From Dastarcus helophoroides (taxonomy: Eukaryota > Arthropoda > Insecta > Coleoptera > Bothrideridae): a stretch of DNA of 64,000 bases. Numbering within the stretch: the first letter of the stretch is position 1; every line of letters starts with the position of its first letter. This document shows positions 1-10,430 of this stretch, one piece after another. Under the pieces are notes generated by a model that had not been told where the DNA came from, made no database searches, and saw nothing but the letters and a program-made list of their open reading frames with translations. Made by a program: the position numbers and the translations under genes. The stretch is from the NCBI GenBank assembly GCA_028583605.1, contig CM053327.1:620001-684000 (forward strand). The letters are read 5' to 3'.

Positions 1-128
1 TATTTAATGTGGATCAGTGGAGGGTGAAACCAAGGGGGTGGGGAAATAAAATTATTCATTTTTTTTAATTTTTGATTATTTAGATATTTTAAATCCTAAA
101 ATCTTTTAGAAGGGACCTTCTTACTTAA

Positions 129-756
129 AAAAGGTACTCTTACCTTACCCTGATAGAGTCGACCGTTTTCGAGTAAAATGAATTCAAATAATGTATTGCA
201 TGTCTAGGAATTACTAGTAAAAAAGGTCCAAGTTATAAGTGGGCCATGGAAACACAAAGATGATTGTCAAAGTAACTTAAGTGTAACGTCTGAACATTAA
301 AGCAATACTCTTTCTTTGGTTTCATTTTTTTTCAAATTCTGTTAATAGTGGGTTCAATTGATTTATTTCTGAATTGAGAAATATGTGATATGCATAAAAT
401 GTACGGGTTCTGTAATGAGGACGTAGTGGCTGCTCATTTTAAGAATAAGACGATAGGGTATTCTTTTTTTCAGAAAACCGTCTCCTATACTTTCTCTGAG
501 GAGCCAATGCGTTCTTATTACAGAACCCATACAAAAAATGCACGATACTTAATTCTCTATGCAAAAATGAATAGATCGAAAAAAGTTGCCTAAAGGTTTT
601 AACGTTAAACTTAAGTTATACTGACAATAATTTTTTTTGTTTCCATGGCCCACTTACAACTTGGACCTTTTTTTAGTAATTCTTAGACATGCTATACATT
701 TTCTAAATGCACTTTATTTAAAAACGGTCAACTCGGGGTAAGATAAGAGTACCTTT
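129..756. repeat. Long fold-back (hairpin) element
   Basis: The left arm (about 129-300) and right arm (about 600-756) are imperfect reverse complements. Shared blocks include AAGGTACTCTTA, GGTCCAAGTT and GGGCCATGGAAAC. The complementarity continues inward: GGGTTCTGTAAT near 405 pairs with ATTACAGAACCC near 519. Almost the whole 630 bp is therefore one decayed palindrome. No transposase is encoded. The 67-codon open frame at 390-593 sits across the centre and is best read as chance. It resembles a fold-back or MITE-type element, and I do not recognise the family. Confidence 0.75.
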
Positions 757-760
757 TTAC

Positions 761-945
761 CTAAAATGGTCTAAATAGGTGTGCCAAATTTCAGATATTT
801 AGCTTGTCACATTTCGAAAAAATCAACAAAAAAACCATCATTTCAATTTTACCTTTTGACACCTTTATCTCGAAAACGAAGATTTTTCCCATATATGTTT
901 ATATAAAATTGTTTACATATTTTTGGACATCCTGTATGAAGCTCA
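761..945. other. Flank ending in GGACATCCTGTAT motif
   Basis: This is AT-rich non-coding DNA with a 'TATCTCGAAAACGAAG' block and a terminal GGACATCCTGTAT motif near 927-939. A related motif (ATACAGGATGAGTCC) occurs on the opposite strand near 14936. From memory, this kind of motif is common at ends of insect non-autonomous DNA transposons, but no matching second end is visible here. Confidence 0.3.
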
Positions 946-1560
946 TCTTAAATATTTTAGAATTTTAGCATCGAAAATTCGAATTTTTTTCAAAATTTTA
1001 GTCATTTTGATAATTGCATTTCTTTTCTGAAATTTTTATTTGTTCGAAATTTCGGGTTTTCTTCAAAATTTCGACCTTTTTGTCAATTTGCCTTTTTCTG
1101 AAAAAAATGACTACTAAGGACTTGGATTTTTTTGCAAGTGCAAAATATTTAAAAAAAAACTTAAAAAACTGTTTAATACTCTAAAAGAAAAATGGAAATT
1201 ATCAAAAATGTTGAATTTATGAGGGAAACACAAATTACCCGAATAAATCAAAATTTTCAAAAAAGTCACAATATTTAAAAAGTTGAAACCTTCAAAAAAG
1301 TCTAATTTACAAAATCGAATTTTCAAGAAAGTTAAATTTTTCAAAAAAATTTCAATTTACAAAATCAAAATTTCAGGAAAAAGAAAAAATCAATATTTGA
1401 AATAAGTCAAAAACACTGAGAAAAGGTCAGAAACTAAAAAAAAGATAGACATTAAAAAAATGAGGCAATTTTAGAAAAGGCCGAAATATTTAAAAATAGG
1501 CTAAATCATCCAAATAAAATTATTTTTGGAAAGCCGAAGGATGTCTCAAAAATGTAAATT
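940..1560. repeat. Degenerate AT-rich array, diverging polarity
   Basis: Positions 940-1110 are T-rich (units like TTCAAAATTTCGACCTTTTT). Positions 1130-1530 are A-rich (units like AAGTCTAATTTACAAAATCG). The polarity switches near 1115. This is the first block of the window-wide degenerate GTCGAAATTTTGAAAA repeat. Open frames in it (such as 1114-1344 on the minus strand) are F/L/N-rich artefacts of composition. Confidence 0.6.
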
Positions 1561-1610
1561 TTACAAATAAAGTCATAATGTACATTAATTCACCTAAAAG
1601 AGAGTTGGAC

Positions 1611-2215
1611 TTACACAATTAGGGTTCCGTACCAAATTAAATCATGTTTATTTATGTATGAATTTGAAATTTTCCCAAAATTTTCTTGTGTTAAAATTGA
1701 GGCGTTTTGTAAAAAAGTAGCCCAAGTAAATCCATGGATATGTACTGAAAATTATTAAGAAAAAGTCTATTTAATGCAAATATGAAATACTGCTGCCACC
1801 TGCTAAGTAGTAAAAGTATTATTCATGGGTTTGTGCTGTACCATCAGCGGTTGCACCTATACATTATCAATTTTCTAAGTAAAGTAAATTGAAAATCAGG
1901 AAATGCCTAAATAAGTTGGTTAGGCTATTTTTGCACTAAATGCCTCAATTGAAAATAAAAAAAATGTCTGTTTTCAGGAATACATACTTTTTTTTCTACA
2001 ATCAATTTAACTATTTGTGCAACTGATAACTGTGTTGATAATGTCTCAGATAAAAAGCATTCATTCGCAATTTGCAATGATTCGATGACTAACTCAGTTT
2101 ATAAGATAGCCTCGGATTGCCCTAAGATGTTCATTCCAACCGCAATTTCTGTGTTGCGTGAACTAGTGCCAACTCCGAAAATATTCATCTAAATGAAATA
2201 ATATAAAAGAGTTTT
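1611..2215. repeat. Dispersed repeat family R1, copy 1
   Basis: It shares ACAATTAGGGTTCC near 1616 and a long downstream block (CTCAGATAAAAAGCATTCATT near 2044; AACTCCGAAAATATTCATCT near 2170) with copies at about 34740-34965 and 52335-52750. The first half matches 52335-52460 and the second half matches 52470-52750. The intervening DNA here is a separate inserted MITE. No coding capacity is seen. Confidence 0.75.
1695..1950. mobile_element. MITE with ~32-bp inverted ends, nested in repeat R1
   Basis: The left end AATTGAGGCGTTTTG (1695-) and the right end ending GCCTCAATT (1942-1950) are reverse complements over about 32 bp, including the inner TAGCC/GGCTA. The 256-bp segment is absent from the otherwise parallel copy at 52335-52750, which supports insertion. 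No transposase is encoded, so this is a non-autonomous DNA element of unknown superfamily. Confidence 0.6.
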
Positions 2216-4085
2216 GTTTGCTTCTAGTAGGCTAAGAATTTTTAAATGCGCTCTTGTACCACCAAGGAATGTAGCAATACGCTGTGAAAATGCAAATTTA
2301 ATAACAACTGCAGTTTAGGATATTAGGGGTAGACAAACAGCTCAATAAAGAAGAGTCAACAACTAAATTGTTAGCTTGGAATACAATTGGGATGAACAAT
2401 TGCGTGTGGCCCAACACATGTTGGATATTGGAAGTAAAATTAGCAAAATCGAGTTAAGTTAATGAAAACTATTGCAGCCATTATTAGCGAATGAGGAGTT
2501 TTTTCTGATGTTAATAAATATATTAGTTATTTTAGGAACATGAGATATTTTTTCATTGAATATTAGTGCAAATCTCCTCCGCTTGAGGAATCAAATGTTG
2601 TTTTGCTTTGTCTTGTTCAACATTTACTAACTTATGGAAGCAGTTGTGATTGAAATCTGCAAAGTGCATTATTGCTATTTGTTGAAGATATTAAATATAT
2701 ATACCTTAAATTATTGACTTACAATAATTTTGAAGCATTGTTTATTTAACGGTAGCCCCATAATACTTTCTTTCACTTAAGAGCCACCTCAAGTCCTTTA
2801 CAAAACATCTCTGACTAGCTTTGCTTCTTAGAGAAACATTATCATCCGCGTGCTCTGCTAGGTAATTAACGTGCTAAAAGGAATAATTTTCCTTTGCCAA
2901 GTTGTGGTTGATGCTCGGTTCATTAGTCAGACCACTAACTATTAAAGACAGTGGCAACATGCTTATATGTGTATACATTCGCGTTTATGCATGCCCGAGA
3001 AAATTAATAATCCTGTTCTATACAGTCTTTGATAAAGGTGTATGTCTACTAAAATAAATTACTGTAAATGGTAAACTTTTGTCAAGCACTCACATCGAAT
3101 GTTTTCCATCTAGAAAGACTTGCCAAAGTGACATTTTTTGAATAAATGGATATCATTCAGCGGGAAAAGCAATACATTTTAAGAGTGCTTGACTAGTTGA
3201 CCCTATTTTTAATGATACTAAAGTGGAAGTTTTATTGTATTTATATGGTGAAAGTAAGTATTTAAATTCTGGACATCACTTAAATAATAGAACGAAGTTT
3301 TACCTCTGTCTCCTTCTGCATAAATAAACAGCTGCTGTTATATAACCTAAAGCTACACATCGTTTTTATCGATACGAGATTCCAATCTCAAAGAAAAATC
3401 AGTTTCATAACCCAAAAAGCGCTCAAAATTGATAGATCAGAGATGCAAACAAAAACATAAATAAGTCCGTAGCAAGCAACAAGTAAAAATCACTAGAAGA
3501 TTGATAAGTGAAAATATGACATCAGACAGAAGCGAGATCTTTTGAATACGCGTCTGGCTTTAATTTGTGAAATTACTTAATTTCAATTGGGCGCTGCTAA
3601 AAGTAATATGTTTGCTCCAAACAAATCAAGTCTGAAGCATAGCCTCTATATAGGGTTTTTGTTATGCTTTAGAATACACTTCCACTGCCTACTAGCGTGG
3701 GCAATGACCACAACGTCACGTGTAATGGACCTTTATTTCCTCGGCGGTTAAGTTAAACGGATAAATAGCCGATTAAATGGAAATCACTTTCAGGGGCGAA
3801 TATTTCCAGTAAATAACTCAATTTAGCGCCCCGACGTGCAAGTGTATCTGACACTCCTATCAACCAACCCATTGATTTAGTATGTGGCGCTGCAGGTGTC
3901 CTATGGAGTTTCCGATGCATTATTTTCCATCGAAACGTCTTTCCTGCGACACATTTCGAGAAAACTCAATTTGAAATCTGCGATTTGGCGAGCGAGCAAC
4001 AAGTAACCGAGTAAAGAGAAAATTATATTTCTTGCACTTACGCTGAATGTGAAATTAGATGAAAGCTGATTCGCATCAAAAATAA
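2216..4085. other. Non-coding stretch, no gene supported
   Basis: This is mixed-composition DNA without long open frames. The 3690-3980 part is markedly less AT-rich and free of the degenerate array, so it could be old unique or conserved non-coding DNA. I see no RNA gene or transposon ends. Confidence 0.5.
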
Positions 4086-4093
4086 TATAAAAG
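4086..4093 (+). promoter_or_regulatory. TATA-box-like TATAAAAG
   Basis: A perfect TATAAAAG lies about 280 bp upstream of a possible secreted-protein exon at 4369. No start codon with a donor site was found at the right spacing, so the assignment is speculative and the match may be chance in AT-rich DNA. Confidence 0.2.
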
Positions 4094-4368
4094 CACTTTC
4101 TGACTCGACACGAAATGTATTGAAAAAAAATTGATGTTTACTACCCTTACGTTGAAATTAGCTACTCTTACATCGAAATTACGTTAGCATCGTATATCAA
4201 CAAAGATTTTTCGATGAGCTTTTTCCTCTTTTCCTGCTTTGTCTCTTTAATCTATATACTTCTTTTTAAACATGGAAAATTCACAGGAACAGTAGAATAG
4301 AAGGATAATTGAGGCATTTCGTGCAAAAGTGGCCTAACCAACATATTCAGACATTTCCTGATTTTCAG

Positions 4369-4545
4369 TTTATTTTGCTCACAACATTGATATGTGCAAG
4401 TGCAGCCGTTGACGGTGCAACATTAACCCATGTTCAATACTTCTACTACTTAGCAGATGGCAGCAATATTTCATATTTACATTATGTACCACAAATAAGG
4501 CTTTTCTTTATGGATTCTCTATGTACACATATATCCATGGATTGA
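4369..4545 (+). CDS. Possible terminal exon of a small secreted protein (weak)
   Basis: A good acceptor (CCTGATTTTCAG, ending 4368) is followed in frame by a hydrophobic stretch, FILLTTLICASAAVDG, that looks like a signal-peptide core and cleavage region. A Tyr-rich tail follows, with a stop at 4543-4545. Many insect secreted and cuticle genes carry a tiny first exon coding only Met-Lys before such an exon. I could not identify that first exon, and I do not recognise the protein. It could equally be chance. Confidence 0.2.
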   Translation, partial: FILLTTLICASAAVDGATLTHVQYFYYLADGSNISYLHYVPQIRLFFMDSLCTHISMD

Positions 4546-5869
4546 TAATCGATCAATTGATAATCGTGGCAATTTCAATTTTGAAATGCATTTTTGATAC
4601 AGATAACTGACAACTAGACATATAATTACTGTTCTATTACTTGGCAATTCCTCTTCAGATTAACTAAGAATTTAAATTGACCTAAAAATCTCATAGAAGT
4701 TTTAGGCTTCAAGGTTGCTTCCATCAAAATCGTTTTTGTAAATTGTGTAGCAGCATGGCTAGATCTTGTTGATTTCCTAGAATCCCAATTCTATTTATTA
4801 CTTGTTTTAAGGAGTACTCTTATCTTCGAGGATGAGTCGAAATTGTGCATCAGTGGGTTTCAATGGAATATTATTGTGACTCCAACATGTTTTGGCATTT
4901 TGCAATTTGTAAGGTCATTAGTAAAAGTACTCTCACCAAATTTTTGTGACTTACCTCTCTTTGTGAATTCTCTCTTAATTGACTGCGAGATAAACCTTTT
5001 CTTAGTTTCGAGATCGCAAATTTAACAAATTAGGAATCAAATCAACCAGTGGTTGAAGCATTGTCAACACAAGTAATCTGGAAATTTAGAATTTAAAGGA
5101 ATGAGACAAAAAGTTGATCCTTTTAGTCTGCATTAATATCAATGTAACATCAAAGACCGGACCTGACAGATGATTAAACTCAAAGTTAACAAAATCAATC
5201 ACAAATGCGAAGGAAATATAAAATATATAACAATGATACAAAACGAATAACCAAAGCAAATTAAAAACAAAATATGTTCTGTACAACAAATGCCGATTAT
5301 TATCTTTGCGTGTGCTAAAACTCGTTTGCCTCTTGAAATCCATTTAACACTATACACGAAAACAATCATTAAAAAATTCTCGTTTTGTGTTTCCACCAAA
5401 TTTGCAAAATCCTATTTGTCAGATGTTTCGCACTATGTTAAATTGCAAGATGAATGCCCATTAGGTATGCCATCTGTTGAGTGCCTTTCCGTATTATCTA
5501 CCATCTGATACACGCATCTTTTAGATTCCACATTCAGGATTCTCGGTTCTCCAGACGATGTTAGCTGTCAGTTACAAAACTGACACAGTTGTGCATGATT
5601 GCATTCAATTATTTCAAACCAACCGTTTACAAGCTTCCCGTTTTCAACTCTTGTCAGCATTACAATATACATGTCTTTACTTGACAAAATGACGTTTTAA
5701 GGATTTATAAGTTTTGCTCTTCCGGCGCTTTAGTACAGACCTGCTGGAGCAGAGCAATTCTTCTGTGTTTGTGAACCTAGAGACATTTATAAATGGAGAA
5801 AATAGTAATAATTATATAAAAATGTTTTTTATTCATTTTATTTTAAAAAAGTGTTTAGCTTTTAGCGAA
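4546..5869. other. Non-coding stretch, no gene supported
   Basis: Only short unrelated open frames are present on both strands (such as 5086-5343 minus and 5290-5508 plus, which overlap antisense). I see no splice-supported exon, repeat ends or RNA gene. Confidence 0.5.
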
Positions 5870-6235
5870 ATTACAATTTTGGAGGAAAGTTTTAAATTTC
5901 GTTTTTTTTTTTAATACTCATTCGATCAATTTTTAAACTAGTCATAAAACTATTTTGCGAAATCTACGTTTTGAATATTTTAAACATCCTAAAATATTTC
6001 TTTCTACGAATTCTCATTTTAAATGTTTTAAGATTTTGAAAAAATAAATAAATTGCAAAAACAGTAAATTTTGATTTCTTTATTATTCGAAATATTCCTA
6101 ACTTATGATTTCTAAATCTTCAAATAATTTATTCAGAATTATTTTTTAAAACAGCAAGTGGAAACTTCCATCGTTTTTCCCGAAAATTTCTTTAGACATT
6201 TCGACCTTTTATAGATTTTCATAAATGTCCTAAAA
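5870..6235. repeat. Degenerate AT-rich repeat block
   Basis: T/A-rich sequence with TTTCGAAATAT-type units, of the same character as the larger arrays, running up to the hairpin element at 6237. Confidence 0.5.
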
Positions 6236-6236
6236 A

Positions 6237-6398
6237 TTGAAATACAGAACTTGTCCCCTGAAACCAAGAAAGCTTGGCTGTCGAAACGCCTTAGAGCAAC
6301 CTTTGTTGTGTGTTTTTAATCTTTCTTGGTTTCAGGGAACAAGTTCTGTATTTTATATTTTGAAGATAACCAAGGATCAGTCTGTTCCACCAAAAATA
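6237..6398. mobile_element. Hairpin MITE family H, copy 1
   Basis: The left arm (ATACAGAACTTGTCCCCTGA, then AACCAAGAAAG) and the right arm (CTTTCTTGGTTTCAGGGAAC, then AAGTTCTGTAT) are near-perfect inverted repeats around a loop containing TGTCGAAACGCCTTAGAGCA. A conserved tail, AACCAAGGATCAG, follows. The same arms recur near 29643, 31460, 35322, 47340 and 61380, and the loop part near 39462. No protein is encoded. Confidence 0.8.
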
Positions 6399-7259
6399 AT
6401 GTCCAATTTCAATTTTTGTGCTCCAGTGGCGCTCCAGAATTTGGACAACGGAGAAATCCAAAACCAATATTGTATTATTTAATCAAACTTCATTATTAAT
6501 GTTTATTCCGTTGGCATGTTCTTTAAAGAAGCTTGAAGAATCAAAATTCTTGATTTCAGCTAAAACAAAACTTAAAAAAAAAACAAAACCGAATTTATTA
6601 TCAAAAATTTTAATTGTAATCTCAATATGTGTAAATGTCTGTTATCAAGCTGCAGGTCGCAATTCTTAACGATTTTTGCCATTCTTGTGGAATTTATCGA
6701 AATAGGACCCTACAATTTTGGAAATGATTGGTCAAATAGTTTAGATTTTATTAAAGAAAAACATAGTATATTAGAGAAAAATCAAAGTAAGGAATTCCAG
6801 GTTCTGATAACCAAAGACTGGATGTTATTGCACTAAAAAAATCTGCAAAATTGCGCCAGAAAATGCATTAGAAAATGCCAAAAATTGCAGTATAAACATT
6901 ATATATTGCACCATAAAATATTACTATAAATTAATTAAGATTAACAAAAAATTTTTGTAATAAAATACATTTTAATCAAACCGATATAAACAAACGCAGT
7001 GATAATTACAATTTACCGCCAAATATAAATAAAATTTTCTTTCATTTGGAGCATCGAAATCTTAATTTTTTAGAAGGATATTGCTTTTTACAAAAGTCTC
7101 TCACAGACTCGGTAAAATTTGGTTTTTTATCGGACCGAATAGTAAAGTATAACAAAGTGAAGTTCCGATTTTGTTGTTTGGCGTCTATCAAGTATTTTTT
7201 AGTCGCACTGTTGTGATCACTGTTGGGTCTCAAAGCACGACCTTAAAATTGTTTCTTAT
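6399..7259. other. Non-coding AT-rich stretch
   Basis: Short overlapping open frames (6418-6669, 6627-6836, and 7042-7233 minus) have no recognisable motif or good splice context. No feature is supported. Confidence 0.5.
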
Positions 7260-9320
7260 CTGCATGTTTTCTCATTTTTTTTAAATTTCGCCAACATCTA
7301 TTTAACAACATTTTTTTGTTAGCAGCTTTAAAAATTTTTGACTTTGAAATCGAAATAAAAAAAATATAAATTCAAAGTTTTATCTCAAAAGATTTTTTTA
7401 AAGTGAAATTACAGATTGTCCGAACATTTCGACTAGCCTCGAAATTTCGTTTTGAAGTCGAAATTTAAGAAAAATTAAAATTATTGTTTTAAATTGCAAT
7501 AAAAAAAAATTAAAATCCCAAAATTCTAAAAACGTTTAATTTTAAAAAAATCAAAATTACAAAAAAATTCTAAAAGCTAAAATTTGAAAAAAAGCAAAAT
7601 TTAAAAAAGTCAAAATTTTCAAAATAAAAAAGAAACGAAATGTTAAAAAAATTGAAATTTTGAAAGTAGTTGAAATTTTAAAGAAAAGGTATCTTACAAA
7701 AAAAATTGAAAATTTGGAGATAAAGCGAACTTTTTAAAAAAAATTCAAATTTGTCGGAATTTTTAAAAATGTAAGAATTCTGATAAGAATCTAAAATATC
7801 GAAAAAAGTTAAAATTTTTAAATAAAGTCGAAATTTTGAAAAATGTAAAAATTTTCAAGGAAAGTTAAAATGTCCAAAAAAAGTTAAGATCAAAATTTTA
7901 AAGAAATCGATATTTTCAAAATTGTCCAAGGTCTTCGTAATTTTTAAAAATAAATTTAAATTTTGGAAAGTGATCTAAAAATATTAAAAATTGTCAAAAT
8001 TTTTAAAAAAATTCCAAATTAAAAAAAATTATCTATGTATTCGTTCAAATTTTCAAAGAACCAGAATTTTTCGATAAAGGAAAATCCAGAGTTATCAGAA
8101 AAATTAAAATTTTCAAAAATTCTCGAAATTCTGACAAGTTTAAATTTTTTTAAAAATCAAAATTTTGGACAGTATAAAACTTTAGAAAAGCATGTTTTTG
8201 AAAAAGTCGAATATAAATTTTTAAGAATAAAACTTTGAAAGATTTTTAAAATGTCGAAAATATGAAAAAGAGTTGAACGTTTTAAAAAATTTTAAAAAAT
8301 TGCGACATTTTCAACAAAATTCGAAGAATAGCCGAGAATTTCAAAAAAAGTTGACATTCAAAGAAAATCTTGAAATTTAAAAAATAATCGAAATTATCAA
8401 AAAAGATCGAATTTTGCAGAAAAAATGAAACTTTGCAAAAAGTCAAAAAAGTGATATATATTCTAACATTCCAAAAAGTTGAAAATTGGAAAAAGCCCAG
8501 CTTGCAAGAAACTTGACATTTTCAAAAAGCGTAAATATTTTGAAAGAGCAGAAATTTTGATAAAAATCAAATAGTCAAAATTTTTAATAGGGCCACATTT
8601 TCTACACAAAAATCTAAACATTGAAAAGCTGAAATTTTCAAAAAAATTAAAAATTTAAAAAAAAGTTAAATTTTAAAAACAGTCAAACAATTTTGAGGAC
8701 ACATTTAAAATTTGAAAAAAGTGGAAATTTTGGTTTGTTAAAATTAAAACATTGTCAAAAGGGAACGTTTTGAGAGTCAACATTTTCAAGAAAGATGAAA
8801 TTTTTGAATAGATTCGAAGTTTAAAAAAATCGAATTCTTAAAAAAGTAGGAATTTTAAAGAAAAGTCGAAATTTGAAAAAAAAATATTTTAAAAATGTGC
8901 AAGTCTTTAAAAAAATGAAATAATTTGAAAAGGATTAAAATCTTCGAAATCCGAATCTTGAGAAAAAGGTGCAAAAAAGTCAATATCATTAAAAAATGGA
9001 AAATTTGAAACAAAAATCAAAATTTTCCAAAAATAGGCAAAAATAAAAAATCCAAATTTTGAAGAAAGTCGAAAATTTCAAAAAAAAATCGATATTTTTA
9101 ATACTGAAAACTTTAAAAAAATTTAAATTTTTGATAAGACTAATTTTTGAAAAAAAAAATCTAAATTTTCAATATAGTCAAAAACTATTTCTGTAAAAGT
9201 CAAAATTTTCAAGAAATGATTATTTTAAAAAAATCGTTTTTTAAATTGAAATATCCAAAAAAATGTAAAATTCTTTAAAAAGTTGCGATTTTTAAAACTA
9301 AAACTTGAGAACAATAGTAA
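7260..9320. repeat. A-rich degenerate array, ~2 kb
   Basis: There are dozens of diverged units of the type AAAGTCGAAATTTTGAAAAA, about 18-25 bp apart. Almost all have the A-runs on the + strand. It has no sustained reading frame. It reads like an ancient minisatellite or slippage-grown array. Confidence 0.75.
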
Positions 9321-10430
9321 CAATAATAATGTTTAAAGTAAATACATAGCATTCCTATAAAGAATTTTTTTTTATTTTAAAATAAAAAAAAAATTATTAC
9401 AATGTCTATTTAGAATATTTTTTAAAAGTAAAATCCACTCGCAAACCATTATGTCTTAAGAATAAACGCACAACTTATGCCTATTGAGTTACTGTAAATG
9501 CTCTATTCATTTCGGTAGAAAATGATGAAGAGATTTAGACATCTTACAATCAAACAAGGGCCTTAAAACCATCTTATGAGCAAGTTCTTAGAAAGCCCTT
9601 CTTAATATTTCCCCAAAAAGGTATTTAAAGTGCAATTAACTGAAAGTAGAAAGAAGTTGCATCAAAAACGGGAATTAGGGTCGTAATTAGGGAATTACCG
9701 ATGCTTTAATTATTAATTATTGCTGTTGCCACCGAAAAATTACTATTAATAGGTTGGTAATTTTAGAAAATGGACAAATAATTGCATATTTCACTAAAAT
9801 TGCAATAACATCAGAAATGGCATAAATTGCAATTGTCAATAACATCCGGTCTCTACTGATAACTTTTATACATATTATCGGTCAAGTTCCTTTTAGGCAT
9901 TAAATATAAGTCGCTTTAATTCAGGAGAAAAATTAATTTAACAAAAGGTTTTTTTTTCATCTCATAGAAATTGTTTCGTGCTCTCTGTTCAAATGATGAA
10001 GAAATGATGATAATCGCGTCGAAGCTACAACATCAAATTTATTTAGTTCAGAATTGTCAACGCCAAGAAATAATAATCACTGCTCATATTCAATGTGAGA
10101 TAGTTGCCCACCTAGAAACCTACACAACCATGAATATAGGATACCGAAATAAAATGTACTGGGTATATTTATCATGGAAATAGAAGCTGCACGAATTACG
10201 CACGCATTGAATTCCACCTGACAATTTTGTCTTTAAATCCTAACAGTAAGTTCACTAAACAAGACGCTATCAAACAAATAGGAATAATTTTGGAGACAAA
10301 AGCAGGTTTTTATGTATTGAACTGGAAGACGAACTTTGTGATTTTTTGCGAAATTTAAACTGTAAACTATAAAATTAATTCCCGTGATGTGCACTTTTGG
10401 TTTTACCAACTTCAAAAACTTTAAATAATT
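9321..10430. other. Non-coding stretch, no gene supported
   Basis: A mixed AT-rich interval between two arrays. Open frames at 9971-10183 (+) and 10233-10415 (-) carry no recognisable domain. I see no transposon ends. Confidence 0.5.

Noticed and set aside
390..593. 67-codon open frame
   Set aside because: It lies across the centre of the 129-756 palindrome and has no recognisable domain. Partial self-complementarity explains its non-random look.
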